A stretch of DNA of 64,000 nucleotides, from positions 52,471,568-52,535,567 of the forward strand of contig CM034533.1 in the NCBI GenBank assembly GCA_020002185.1, in the 5' to 3' direction. This DNA comes from Paraescarpia echinospica (taxonomy: Eukaryota > Annelida > Polychaeta > Sabellida > Siboglinidae). Shown here in pieces: positions 22,720 to 35,947 of this stretch; within the stretch, counting starts at the first letter, position 1; every line of letters begins with the position of its first letter. The notes beneath the pieces are model-generated. The model made no database searches, was not told the origin of the DNA, and was given only the letters and a program-made list of their open reading frames with translations. Made by a program: the position numbers and the translations under genes.

Positions 22720-23330
22720 GTCGGAGGGACCCGACACACTCGATCTCTGTCCCGTGTCAGCGCCATCGGTGTCATCTTCTTTCAGGTAGCTAATGCGTTC
22801 ATTGGATTTCACCAGTTGTTGTCTTTCCTCCTCCGGTTCAGTGACAGAAGAACATCAGTTGGCGTCTACTTATGTACAAATATCCGTTGACGACATACCG
22901 TCAAATTAAAGTTTCTCAATATTGTATATCGACTGCATACAAATTTAGTTTTTCTTAACCCGTATATCGACTTGATATAACTGCTATATTTCAACCAAGC
23001 AGGAAACACGCTACACTTTTTCTAATAACAATTAGCGTTGTCGTGCCCGTGTATCTGGTTAAATAACTTTGATATGTTCACTGTATTAGGCGTCCGGCTG
23101 TGTTGGATGTTTCGTGCTTATATCTCATGTCCCATGCGTCCTTTGGCTGGTGTTCCATGGTTCTTACCACGCCAGAAGTCTCCCCGTTAAATATACAGGT
23201 ATTATTTAATTAATGTCAACGACGTGCTCGACCTCAGGTGAACGTTTTCAGCATGTTCGTTCTTTGGTCGATGTTGATATGTCATCAATTGTGATCTTGC
23301 AAAACAAGTGATTTTCCTCTTCATCGTTTT
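22720..23330. other. Non-coding stretch
   Basis: No coding signal recognised. Confidence 0.4.
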
Positions 23331-23338
23331 ACGCTAAG

Positions 23339-23593
23339 ATGTTTCTCAAAAGTAGCTTTGTAAATAAAACAAATTACGATGATCAACCTACGCCTGTTAG
23401 TAGGCTTATGTGGCAGTTCCTGTCCCAACTTGCTGCCCGACTAATTCCGAGGCTAACATGTTTACATGAATCTAATAAAGTTGCAAACTTTCTCGACGGC
23501 ACACAGTCAGGTAAGAAATCCAAAACGTCCTTATTGCGTCGTGCAGGACGTTTCTTGAATTGGGTTTCGTCGCGTGACGCAAAATCGTTGTGA
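23339..23593 (+). CDS. Hypothetical 84-codon ORF
   Basis: An ATG-initiated frame starting MFLKSSFVNKTNYDD, with a basic C-terminal half (GKKSKTSLLRRAGRF). No domain, signal peptide or membrane segment is evident. CCAAT-type sequences lie downstream rather than upstream. It may be chance. Confidence 0.2.
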   Translation: MFLKSSFVNKTNYDDQPTPVSRLMWQFLSQLAARLIPRLTCLHESNKVANFLDGTQSGKKSKTSLLRRAGRFLNWVSSRDAKSL

Positions 23594-24085
23594 ACGCATT
23601 CGTGGAAGTAATGTTATTTTCTTGTTGCAACGCGCAACGTAACCTCTTTATCCTGATTGGTCAACTGGACACCGCCAAGATAAAACAACTTCTTCAAAGG
23701 GACGTAAATCCCGGCCAGCCCACACTGGCCAATCAACGATTTGTACCGATTCGACGCGGCTTGTAATGATAATGACAACGAGGCTGGCGCGCGCCACTGA
23801 CACCTGCCCGCCGGAAGTTAATAATTGTCGCGGCGGAAATTGGCCAGCAACGTCCTAATTTGAGCATCCTTATCGCAATCTACTATTGTCGTGTATTTGC
23901 TAAAACATTGCGCTGATGGACAGGTGCGTTATCTTAACGCAGACAATGGATGTTGTGGATCAATACGTTGCATGTTAGGCGGCCATGAGTGTTGAACGTG
24001 AAACAAGTTGTTAATCCTCTCGTTATAAACGTATTTACTAACAGACATGCCACAGTGCACGGAATACCCTTATTTGATTGAATGA

Positions 24086-24280
24086 ATGAATGGATGGATG
24101 GATGGATGGATGGATGGATGGATGGATGGATGGATGGATGGATGGATGGATGGTTGGATGGATGGGTGGGTGGGTGCGTGGGTGCGTGGGTGGGTGGACG
24201 GACGGACGGACGGACGGACGGACGGACGGACGGATGGGTGGATGAGTGAATGAGTGAATTAATTAATTAATTAATTTCAA
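24086..24280. repeat. GGAT / GGGT / GGAC tetramer microsatellite, then TTAA tract
   Basis: Tandem tgga units grade into gggt, then cgga, then ttaattaa. The tract shows successive expansion of variant units. Confidence 0.95.
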
Positions 24281-24289
24281 CAACAATAA

Positions 24290-27105
24290 CAACATCACAT
24301 ATACAGTACATAATATTGATTAATATAATTTTGTTGAAAAAGGGTTAGGGTTATAAATGTTTACCCTTTGCAATGACTAGCTTATGAATACATAATAATT
24401 CTGAAAAAGACAAAGTGCAAAATAAGAAAAATTACTTTTAAATGCAACAACACAAAATTTCATGTAAGATCATAGTAGATGAAATCTACAAACTACTATT
24501 AAATAATTTTTACTTAACTGAATTACTTTAACGCATCTCATTTTGTTAACATTCAACTTAACATTCATGTTATTTATCTTGTTGATGTGACTATCTTACA
24601 GGAACTATTTAGGACTTTAACACACAATTATTTAGGACTTTAACAACAACAATTGTGTTGTATAATACTTTTTGAATTGGTGAACTTTCTTATAAGTAAT
24701 TAGTGAACTGTCAATTTAATACGGATGTTTTTCGGATTTGGGGAGCAATGTAGTATCCCGATTTAAAACGGAGTTGCTTCAAATTTAGAATTCGTGATAG
24801 CGAACCTATTTTCTTGCGATCTTCACACGTAATTATAACATCAAATGATATACTTATGGCGATCGAAAATAAAATACTTAGTTTTGGCAGATTCCCGACC
24901 CAACTTAGCGAATTCGGTTTGATATGAGTATATTTCATAGCCTTAGACCCTATAATAATTTCCGACGAAATCTAACTTGGTTTTGTTTTACGTAATACTA
25001 ATAGCCAGGTGGATAACTAACGAAACTCAATCGGTATAGAGGTATTGGGGGAGGTATCATGAGTTCGCACAGTCCAGAAAAACACCACCAAACCGCCTGT
25101 CCCCCTGAAATGTCCTCCTGAATTCTGAGCTATCCAACGTGACTACTCAAACCACGGCCGATACCCACCGGATTCAACCGATGTGGCCAAGACATGACCG
25201 ACCAGGCTGCTCAGTTCTGATGTCCACAATACACCAATACGTATTAATATATGTTCGGCACGTGGCACCACTCTATCAATTTATTTTCCGCGAGAGGAGT
25301 GGTAGGGACCAATCGACCCATGCACTCTTCTTCACATTTTTTTATTTCGCGGATTCATGCGATCACTTCTATATTTTGTTCAACGGTGTGTTGTTCCTAG
25401 AATGTGATTCCAGCCATTTACCCAAACACTACAATTCTCGACCGAGTCTACTCGGGTGTCCAGAATCATCCTCTCAAGTTTGGGGGGGGGGCAATAGTAT
25501 ATTAGAAGGAAGTTCGCTGATTCAGTCGTGCTTTGTCGGACTTGTTGGTCTTGCGAACCAATCGTACGCGTCTAACTTCAAAGAATAATTAGAATTAGCG
25601 GGCGTAGTAATTTGCAACAGGAAGTCTGCTATATTGAATGTATAAAAATGGGACATCGTTAAACATCAAAGGGTACTGCTGTTAACTCAACCCGACTCGG
25701 CCGCATCACCAAGAAAGCTTGCTTTGAAACTGGATGTTTTGTTTACTACTTGAACGTGCTCCGGGGTTGTACCTTGTTACGGGCTTACTAAACACAATTT
25801 GGCGGGCAGTATCAGCCAACCTTCAGCATATTTAGTATAGTTTTAAGAACATTATATTAATTAATAAATGAAAAACTCGTAACAGGCTGCCTCCTTTTAA
25901 CGTTGTACACAGTTTCAACGCTTAGTGGGTGCCACAGTCAAAGTGTGTACAATGCTTTCGGGATATGATTGACAACACGTTTCTTCTAGTATTAATTAAG
26001 AACATAATAATTATTAATAAATATTAAGAAATGAGGAACAGACATGGTCGCTTTAATGCTGTCTGCTCTGTTCGATTTAGCTCCACTTGTTCAAAGTTCA
26101 TGTTGCGATATGCGAACTTATTGAATACGAACTACTAGTTCGTTCGATAGTTGTGTTTGTTTGAAGAAAACATCGGGCATAACTAATAACATATTGTGTG
26201 CTCCGCTGAACTGAAAATCGGCGACTAAGCACAAACATAGATAGTAAAAAGGCGGGCAAAACGGACTAGTTATCCAAATAAGAGATAATGGTGCCACCGG
26301 GCAGAAATCCATACACGATATTTTCATCACTTTGCTGTTTGTCAAACGTAGCGATATTACAAGTGGTACGTCTTGTTTTATTATCTTTATTGAAAACTAG
26401 CATTAAATTACTGCGACAATACAAATTATGAAGAATAACATAAGTCCACGATCCAACGCCATAGCTAAGCCAGAGCTAAATAGTTAGCGCCAATGGTGTT
26501 GTATTTATTATTTATAAGTTCACCAAGTAGTTTCCTGATTACCTAAGTGAAAGTTGTACTTTTTTGTGTTTTTGTAACAGTAACGTTCGTTCTACGTTGC
26601 AGCGTTTTAGAATTAAAAGCGCACTATTTTGCGAACGCTTAAAACCTAGGACAGAAGTTCCCATGCCCATAAATGGCATACCGTTCGAAAGCTATTTACA
26701 GCACACAGTTCCCTAGCAGCAGTGCGCATGAATATGTTGGAAGAAAATTGAGTGCGCATTGAAAGTTAACAGGATTTTATTTGGAAGTTGGACGTTGGAT
26801 TTGAGTTGTTTATGTAGTTCGATTAATTATTAGTTTGGTTTGATGTTGCTGTAGTTTATATCTTTACATATTTCTTAACAGTTTAACGGGTTATCGAACC
26901 GGATTTCAATTTAATAATTATTTCTGTAAGCTAAAGCTAACAAACACAGCTACATTTGCTTCACTGGATTGTATATGGTAATAGCAGCAGATATTTTGTT
27001 ATACCAATATGAAGTTTTGTTTTCATGTGAATAATGTCTCGACTTTAAAACTGATTTTTCTCCTGAACTAATTTTTGATAGGTTTGTCAATGTGACTGGT
27101 TTTCC
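24290..27105. other. Long non-coding stretch
   Basis: Mostly AT-rich. The longest open frame (25139-25588) has no ATG start and no domain. I see no mobile-element signature. Confidence 0.45.
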
Positions 27106-27112
27106 TAGGCCA

Positions 27113-27278
<166 letters not shown>

Positions 27279-27299
27279 TGTTAGATGTTTGGTCATGAA

Positions 27300-28800
27300 A
27301 GAATTTAAGTTTTCTTTCAGTTCAAACAAGTTTATTTTCGTTTCTGCCCGTCTTCATCGACTTCCGGCTCTACCGGTGGTGCAACTGCGCCTTGGTCGGT
27401 CAACGCAATTTATGCGATGGCTGTTGACATAACGTCGATTCCAAGAAAGGCAGCAAAACCAATGACCCTTAGACGAATGGCTAGAGGGAAAGCAGTCATA
27501 ATAACGGGAAGTGCGTAAAAAAGGTCAGTTTGCCAATAACTCATGTTCAGTGTCGTCTGAGAGAAGAAACACATCGTCTGAGAAGATGACATCTACTTGA
27601 CGATTGGTACATCCTCGCGCGCCAGAGGTCGCTGCTGCTGATTACGTCAGTGCCAGCCAGCAGTTTTGCATGGCAAACAGCCCTGGCTTGCGAGGATGGG
27701 TTGGTACAAAGAAAGGAAAGGACTTGGCAAGGCGGAAGCGTCAAAGAAATGATGATGAAGAAAACAGATGCCTCAGACGACTGCACCCGGCAAGTAACTC
27801 TTATAAAACATATTTTGAATGTGGATTGTGCTCATCCCAATCTAGCTGTGTATTGTTACAAACTCATGTAGGGTGCAGCCTAACCACTGCCTGTTCGTAT
27901 CGTCTCACACGCCCGACGAGGAAGCAGCTCCGGTCGCAGCGAGCGAGATCCAGTCTGTTAGGGATAGAAAGCATCACGCTGTGGGTCCACGATAGGTTAC
28001 ACATTTACCCCCTGTGTGGAATATTACTTCCCCGGGCACAGCCAACAGTTAGAAAGGGCTAACGAGTGTTAGTGTTTCTTCCGAAAGACACATCCGACGG
28101 GGGGTGAACGAAATTGCCCAACATATATAGATATTTGTGTAGATCCGATCTTGCCCCACGGAAAATTTATTTTGCCGGGTTAGCTAGGGTGGACAAAATG
28201 GGAAGCGTCGGGAAAAACAATAATGATGGGTATTGCGCATGATTAAATTACACTGTCTTAAATTTAATACAACTTAATTTAATGGAAGAAAATGAATTAA
28301 ATAGACCAGCATTTGTGGACGCGTTAGAGCGTACATATAAACAAAGTCTCTATATCTATCATGAATCACGTACACAAGCGCAAGGACGCACACACGCGCG
28401 CGCGCACGTACATACACTAAATTCACGTAGGTAGAACGATCTCAGCCAATTCTGTCGGTGACTTTTTAAACTACGTATTCTTTAAAAACAAATATCCAAC
28501 AGCAGCCCTCCTCACGTCGACAGTGCGACACCACGGGAGACGTGCTGAGACATACTGAACCGTTGAATTTACGGCGAAAAATCTCTAACTGAACCCCTCC
28601 CCTCGTCCTATACCAAGATCCGAGACAGCGCGACGAGACAGCGCCACACGGGATGCGTGCTGAACCGCTGATGAATCTCCCGGATTTCAACAAAACAGTT
28701 GGCAGGTATACTTTATTATAAATGGCTTCCGAACACTTGCATTCTGGCCTCGAATTGTTTTTCTTTGAGGCAAAAACATGGCGTGAAGTGTAGAATAAGC
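27300..28800. other. Non-coding stretch
   Basis: There is no convincing gene. A CA/CG-rich patch occurs at about 28375-28412. Confidence 0.4.
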
Positions 28801-28802
28801 CT

Positions 28803-28805
<3 letters not shown>

Positions 28806-28874
<69 letters not shown>
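28806..28874. repeat. (CA)n microsatellite
   Basis: Uninterrupted CA dinucleotides, about 34 units. Confidence 0.97.
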
Positions 28875-28876
<2 letters not shown>

Positions 28877-28879
28877 TAT

Positions 28880-29870
28880 AAATATATCTTTGTAAAGAAA
28901 TAACTTACTTTATGTGAAAGGCGCGGTCCCGCTATTTTTTAATGTTGTACGTGCTAAAAGTAGATTGATGTCATGCAAATGTGACATGTTACTGCCTCAA
29001 TGCTGGCGAGTGCTATTACATTGTATTTAAAATTCTGAATCCATGCAGCCACTGCTGTGAGCTGATGAATATATCGTATTAGATGGTACAACGGAATATG
29101 TTTATGGTTACAAAATATATTCTTTACATAAAGTATAGATATGGCACATTTTCATTAGCATTACGATTTCCCAGCGTTGCAGTATAATGGTACATTTAGC
29201 CTCGGTATGACTAAAAGGCGCACGACCACTAACGACCACGCACGACCAAAATGTATGTAATGTTGGTAACCAAGCGAGCTGTTGGTGACACGTAGGAGGT
29301 ATGTGTGTGCAGCTCGCCTAATTTCAGATATGTTCTTCACATTGGAGTAACAAAATTCGAAACTTTAAAGGGGAAATGAAATGCAGCTGTTTCGTGCTAC
29401 ATAATTAAATATATATTATATAAGTATACATTAATGGTAACAGAAACGTTCTCATTTATAAGACACATCGAAAAAACGATTTTGTTCGATGCCTAAAACG
29501 TCGCCCTAGAGCACTGCGTATCGTTATCTTTGTTCCAAGCGAGTGATTTGATATACTCCTATCTAATTAATGTTACATTTCGGTTTTTTTTCGGTTTACT
29601 TCATTAGTAGACATTTCTGTGCGAAAACAAAGATATGGTGCCCTATTATACACGATAGGTGTTCTATAGGTCAACAAACAAGTTGTATACGTGTTCGAAA
29701 TAAAAAGGTGAAATTAAATGGCAACCATTTATAACCAATGAAAACACTGCTAACGTCGCACTTCCCGAACGAAGATTTTCGCTGCCAGAAGGGGGCGAGG
29801 CTTTCAAAGCAAAGGTCAGAATATTGGATGCACGCGCATACCGGTGTCCCGGGCCCCGATTCAGCCGTGC
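28880..29870. other. Non-coding stretch with ACGACCACGC motif
   Basis: At 29207-29252 gactaaaaggcgcacgaccac is followed by repeated acgaccacgc. A related sequence lies on the opposite strand at 61092-61160. No gene is visible. Confidence 0.45.
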
Positions 29871-29887
29871 CAGGATTCTTCAAAACG

Positions 29888-29945
29888 CATACTGCGCATG
29901 CGCGCGCAGGCGCAGTAGGCACTTTGATGAGATGTGACGTCACGT
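29888..29945. promoter_or_regulatory. Candidate CpG promoter (NRF1 and CRE-like sites)
   Basis: tgcgcatgcgcgcgcaggcgcag contains the NRF1 palindrome gcgcatgcgc, and tgacgtca (about 29936-29943) is a perfect CRE. The patch is GC-rich in AT-rich surroundings. A possible first exon on the minus strand (ATG with a donor cag|gtattt near 30130-30195) is nearby but not supported by further exons. Confidence 0.35.
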
Positions 29946-29959
29946 TTTTCACAGCCGTG

Positions 29960-31180
29960 CCAGAAGTAGGGAGGTCGGAAGAAATCACGCAAACGCGTTT
30001 GCATTGGGACGCAATGTTAAATCGCCTATGTTAAAAACATTGTAAGTCCCTTGATTTATAAAGACTAATCATATATTTTATATCAAAAGAAACATAAATA
30101 TTTCTTCTTTGTGATAAAAAATACCTGCTTTTGCGAACTCGTAATGTTTCATACAGATATTCGTGATGAAACAACGACACCCGCAGAAATTTCATTTCGT
30201 TGCGGGCGCAGCCATATTTAATCTCGCGGAAGGGTGGTGTTTTCATAAAATCATGTGCTCGCGTTATTACCCGCCTTGCTATGTTTGACGGTATGGTTTA
30301 AATCGCAAAATGATACTCTTTCTTTTGGCGTGTTTCTTGTACGAATTGAAATAAAATTAAGAAAAATATGATATGTTGAACATTGACCATATTTAGAGAC
30401 GATCTAAGGTATGAACAACTTGCGGAAACTCTGGCAAACTACATCTTTGCTATTTAGTAATGTATAAACGTAATATTAATGCAAATTTGGCGAAGATACA
30501 CCTTTGCCCATTTTTGCCCCAAGCTCGAACGTAGAGGTACCCCATGTCCGGCAACGAATTTCTTCTATTATCGCTCACATACCAGGCGTACATATTATTG
30601 CAATCTTTTATTCTGAAGTTGTGTTTTAGCCATGCATTTGTTATTCGTATTTACATATGCACAGATATGCTATCATATATTAAATGGTGGATGTTATATG
30701 AATATTTAAAGTTTATTTTCATGATGTAATCATGCAAAAATATATGACAATTAATAACAACAAATAAATGACAACCCCCTCCATAAATCAAACATCTGAT
30801 GTACTTCTAATTACACTGCATTGATCTTGCTGTAACTAACTACATGTATAAACATTGGCTTGGTGGTGGTTTTTTGGGTTGTTTTTTACTGTATCTTCCT
30901 AGAACTATTTGTATATGAATGTATAACGTGATTTAACTTTTCTTGGTGGTGGTACGGTGCAACATTTTGCTTCAGCGGTGATGGGTATGCATGCTTTTTC
31001 AACATTTTATTTTCGAATGCTGCAAGGACATTCTTTCTAAGCAATTAAATGCGGTGCTTTATGAATAAAACAAGGTGCGTCAAACAGGTTGTTGAAATCC
31101 GTTCTAAACGACTTAGAAACGCCACAGTTTCTCGCTGGATGTAAAGCACTTGGAATTATCAGGAGCTGATCACCTGCCCC
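29960..31180. other. Non-coding stretch
   Basis: AT-rich with no recognisable gene or element. Confidence 0.4.
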
Positions 31181-31183
31181 CTC

Positions 31184-31456
31184 TGATGCCTGATCGAAGA
31201 CAAGAGTGTTCACATCTTGGACATGAACACTCACTACCAGCAACTCGTGTCATTCTGCCAGGAGTCATGCAGAAACATCAATGAGTTAATGAGTGGGACG
31301 ACTACGCCTATCTTTGGAGACTCTACTCGCATCAAGAAGGACAAGGTGTTTGGAATGCTGACAACATTTTCTGATGTAGATGCAGATGTGGAAGTGATTC
31401 TTCATATCCTACTTCCAGCCATCGCTGTTCTCTGCAAACGGATCTTTGTAGATACA
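31184..31456 (+). CDS. Exon-like ORF, unrecognised
   Basis: After a stop at about 31181 an open frame runs into the hairpin at 31457. It encodes QQLVSFCQESCRNINELM, then GDSTRIKKDKVFGMLTTF and ILLPAIAVLCKRIFVD. Codon content looks protein-like, unlike the flanks. The last block is reminiscent of invertebrate transposon-associated proteins, but I cannot name the family. It lies on the same strand as the integrase-derived exons 0.8 kb downstream and might be an upstream part of that gene. No clear acceptor was found. Confidence 0.35.
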
Positions 31457-31549
31457 ACATTACATCAGATAATTCAAAGTTGCATAGCAATATGTATATA
31501 TATATATATTATATATTGCTATGCAACTTTGAATTATCTGATGTAATGT
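31457..31549. repeat. Perfect 37-bp-arm hairpin
   Basis: The arm at 31457-31493 is the exact reverse complement of the arm at 31513-31549. The 19-nt loop is pure TA/GTA sequence. It sits at the end of the exon-like ORF and at the edge of a (TA)n tract. Confidence 0.95.
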
Positions 31550-31614
31550 ATATATATATATATACGTATATATATATATGTATATATATGTATGTATATA
31601 TATATATATATATA
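31550..31614. repeat. (TA)n microsatellite
   Basis: TA units with GTA interruptions. A CA-rich patch follows at 31679-31712. Confidence 0.9.
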
Positions 31615-31719
31615 ATGTTGTACATGCATGCTTATTGTTGCGTGCAGTAGTTGGCTACCCTTTTCACTTTACTAAGTCCACACACACACGCACATATGCG
31701 GACACACACACAAACCTAC

Positions 31720-32290
31720 ATATGTTTACATAATTATATGGTACAAGGCCAAAGCAGAATGTTTACATCAATGCATGCAATATTTGGCTATGCTTATACT
31801 CTCACACACACTTTACTAACTTTGCATACATGACGTCCACATGATTTTGCTGGTATACCTGCCACTTCTAAAACATGACAGATTATGTAGATATCCACCT
31901 AATGGAAACCATTAAAGCATAACCTCCAACCTATGGGTAGCAGGCTTTCCAAGCTGGTTGAGTGTGGTGTATGACAATGAGCCATATATGCTGTGTACAC
32001 GTATATATGCTGGATGACGATTTGAAAGTGGGGGACCTGGGGATACTTTTGTAAGCTTTTCCGAAAGGCTGGTTGCTTAGTTAATTTATATAATTGTCCT
32101 TAACTTCACAAATTTTTATCACAGAGAGTTAAAACCGGTATGGCTGTCTATCTCTTAAATAGACCTTTCCAATGGTGTACCACATTTATCAATTATTGCA
32201 TTTTCACCGACCTCCCTACCAGAAGTATCCGCGGTCGTATAGTTTATGTGAATTAGTAGTTGTACGTCGATTTATTTAGTTCTGCGTATT
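31720..32290. other. Non-coding stretch
   Basis: No gene signal before the acceptor at 32296. Confidence 0.4.
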
Positions 32291-32474
32291 TTTTAGGAGG
32301 CATGGTGAGTATGGAGGAAAGAGACAACAAATACGTGATGTATATGACATGCTTGAAACATTATTTGGTGCATGGCACACATCGACCAGGACTCGGAGCA
32401 GGACTGGCAGGAGCCGACAAACGCATCAGGAATGCGATACACAAAGCGGTCAATAAATACGAAATAGACGGTGG

Positions 32475-34660
32475 GTAAAATGTTAGCGATCCAAAGAGTC
32501 ATAGTCCTAACTAGTAATCAACTGACGCAGTACAAGTAAACTTAGTCTTAATTTGTTTCTCATTAAATACAACAACACGTTTCCCGAAAGGACGACGCTA
32601 TTCGCACAGCTGCTCTGCGTATGATTATGCTGGTGAGAATAAAATTCGTACTGCCTAGTGATTTTATCGTGTCAACAAAAGCAGAACATACTTTCACAAG
32701 ATATCTATATTCAGCTCTCTATTCTCAAATTCTTTGAACGTCGTGCAAACAAACTCTTAGAAAAGTTGTTTTGAGTGAAGTAGGCCTATTTAGAGTCACT
32801 AAATAGTCCAAAACAGAAAGTTTCTCAAGAGAATATGAAGTTTCTCAACATATTATGAAGTTTAGGATTTAGTTACTATTTCACATGACATTTCTCTCAC
32901 TCAGAATGTTTTGATTTTACTAACTTATATTTCACTGTCTGTTGGAATTAGTGCTCAGAACTCTTGTTAATTTGTTTCCACATTATTTCTGACATCAGTC
33001 ACTAATGCTGTTTGACCACACCGGGCAATGCCTAGGCCAAGAGAGAGGTTACTATAGTCTTTCAAAGAGAATCAGCTTGCCTTTTGGAGTAATTGATTAA
33101 CTTTATAAAACAAAATTTTGTTTGTAAAATTGATAGTAGATGCTAATGTCTTGGTTTTAGTTGTTGGTTCGATCCTAACTGGTATTGCACTTTGTGCAAA
33201 ATTACCCCTGGCATGGGCTTATTGACCGAAACATTGCATCTCCTCTTGTAATTATATTGATGTTGAATTGGAAATGATCATAATGAGTCAAATCCCTTAT
33301 ATTAAAATAATGGCTTATTTTAGGGTATTTTAATAAACTTATGCTGGGCAAATTTTTTTAATAAAAGCATTGGGCAAGTTCCTGCAAGAGCACTTTCCCT
33401 AAAAATGAATGTACAGTGTATACATATCCATTGACTTAGATTATAAAATGATCTTCAATCCACCAAAACTTAAATAAGATAGGAAATGTCTACAAGTGTT
33501 AATGTAAAGCGTATATATAAAGAGCTGTTCTGGAATTTAAGTAAATAAATCTAAGTTTCAAAATCATATAACTAAATTGCAGGGTTAGTTTTCTGCCGAG
33601 CAGAAAGGTATTTCTGCCGTGCCCATGGCAGAAATAGGGTAGAAAGGGGGCTTTTCCCCGGGGTAGCATTTGCCCGTAGGGGCTTTTGTCCAACTACTTG
33701 CATTCATGTGTGAATTTTGTTGTGCCCATGCGTTAGTTATTGTAGCAGCACATTTGTACTTCCAGTGTATCATTGCAACATAACATACACACTGTGTTCC
33801 ACATTTGAATGTCATGCATGTAATATTTCCATGCAGTCCATTTGCATATATAATGTAAAACTTCAACAGCCGTTTTCTTCATTTTCACTTTTTGACCCCT
33901 ACCAGGTTCACTGCTCCATAACTTCGCCAATTTTTGTAGCAATCATAATTTTTGAAACCGTGTAAAGCACCCTACCCAACCTTTACAAGAATGTAAGAAA
34001 ACAATGTTACAATTGTTCTGACTTATCACTCATTTGGTCAGCCGGGGTCACATATAGACGTATTAGTCCACAGGACTTCAGGGCCACTTGGCCAATTTTT
34101 ACTCTTTCTCCTATCTCTGCTCCCTCAGTCCACGTACAGCCTAGTTTTATTACTAGCCTAGAAGTCGGCTGGTAATTATAATTAGTTATCACCTGGTCAT
34201 CTTGTGGTCAATGGAAAGTTTGGTTTTGAAGCACCTGACCACTGTTGTATCCAACTAACCAGGCTAGCTGCTAGAGCTTGCTATTGTTTCAGTGTTTGGG
34301 TGAGCTGATAAGACATGTTTGCTAGCTGTCTGTGTCTTAGTAACTTGTTGGGGCTGGCACCACAAGATGACACTGTAATGGTGTAAGAAGGAAATAGAAA
34401 TGTTGATATTGATAGCACAGGTAGAAAGTATTTCTGCCGCATGGTTTCTTCCATGAGGACAAAAACATGCCGACCCTGCTCAATTGTTATGCTAGAAACA
34501 AGTATCTTGAGCACTGAATTGGATGGTGCTTCAAATGAGAGGTAAACAATGGTCTAGTTAATTTACTTTCTTAAATAACGTTACAACTGTAAAATAATAG
34601 TAGTCTTGCTATAAGTACCGACATTTACAAATAATGCTTATGTGACTTAATAAATATTTG
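32475..34660 (+). other. Intron 1 of the integrase-derived gene
   Basis: A 2.2-kb GT..AG intron (32471-34663), AT-rich. A repeated word, gtatttctgccg, appears near 33608 (in a small palindrome with ggcagaaata) and again near 34427. No other gene is visible. Confidence 0.5.
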
Positions 34661-35662
34661 TAGATACTGGAGCATTGGTGTACAAACCACCCCACACCAA
34701 CATACGTCAGCGCATCATCATTGATGTGGATGAAAGGAGAAGAATCCTATGGCAGATGCACTCGGCACCACATGCTGGTCACAGTGGCATCAATGCCACT
34801 GTAGATAAGATCACCCAGCGCTTCTACTGGAAGGGTTTGAAAGATGATGTCAAGACATACGTAAGTGGCCTTCACATTGGCAGTACTACTTCATATATTG
34901 TTCCATTTATGAAGCAAACTGGTTGTTTTAATGTTACATGTTTAACAAACTAGATGTCTGATATTGTTTATATATAATCAGTTTTACCTATTGTGTGTTT
35001 TGCATTGAATTTCAGCACTCAAGCCATGAATTAACAATCAAACATTTAGATACACTATATTTGTCAGAAATTGATTTTTTTAAATCATTGTAATGAATTT
35101 GAATTGTTATAGCTTTTAGCTACAAAACATTATTTATTCTCACATAAGCATGTTGTATTTACTTTGTTATTTCTCATCTTTCAGATTGCCAGATGCGATG
35201 CATGTCAACGGTATAAGAAGCTCAAGACTGTGGCTCCAAAACTAACACCAATAAAGACTGTTGAACCAATGCATATGGTTGGGATGGACCTTATAGATAG
35301 ATAGTTTACCGAAATGTTTTTTACGTATACAAACATGTACATATAGTTGATATGGCAAAACTTGGATACATAATCTGTAAATTAATATTCTAATGCTGGG
35401 GTTATGTAAAGGTATCTCCTCCCAGGGGCTAAGGTCCCAGTCATACATTTCTGTGTTCATTCGCTTCCTTGGAACAATGATATCTGAACTACTGATTGGC
35501 GATGTATTAAAAACACAGACGGAGTTATTTAATTATAAATTTGCTGTTCCACTCATCAGAGAAACATGTAAACTGTACAGGGAACCTTAGCAATTCTCCA
35601 GATGGCACCACTGTGGATGAATTTAAAATCACAGTACTGCAATGGTGCTAACTGCTGGCCGC

Positions 35663-35947
35663 GGTTTGTTGCACCATGCATGGGTGTAAGCCTTGGTTTG
35701 TTGCACCATGCATGGGTGTAAGCCTTGGTTTGTTGTGCCATGCATGTGTGTAAGCCTTGGTTTGTTGCACAATGCATGGGTGTAAGCGTTGGTTTGTTGC
35801 GCCATGCACGGGTGTAAGCCTTGGTTTGTTGCGCCATGCATGGGTGTAAGCCTTGGTTTGTTGCGCCATGCATGGGTGTATGCCTTGGTTTGTTGCGCCA
35901 TGCATGGGTGTAAGCCTTGGTTTGTTGCGCCATGCATGGGTGTAAGC
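35663..35947. repeat. 32-bp minisatellite, about nine copies
   Basis: The unit begins ggtttgttgcgccatgcatg and ends ggtgtaagcctt. It repeats head-to-tail with a few substitutions and no spacers, inside intron 3 of the integrase-derived gene. The open frames it creates on the minus strand are artefacts. Confidence 0.95.

Noticed and set aside
25139..25588. 149-codon open frame
   Set aside because: It lacks an ATG start, has biased composition and no recognisable motif or splice context.
27604..28062. 152-codon ORF without ATG support
   Set aside because: It has no domain and no consistent codon signal, and overlaps another random frame.
35663..35947. Regular 32-bp repeats resembling a CRISPR array
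   Set aside because: Units are head-to-tail without spacers, in an animal intron. It is a minisatellite.
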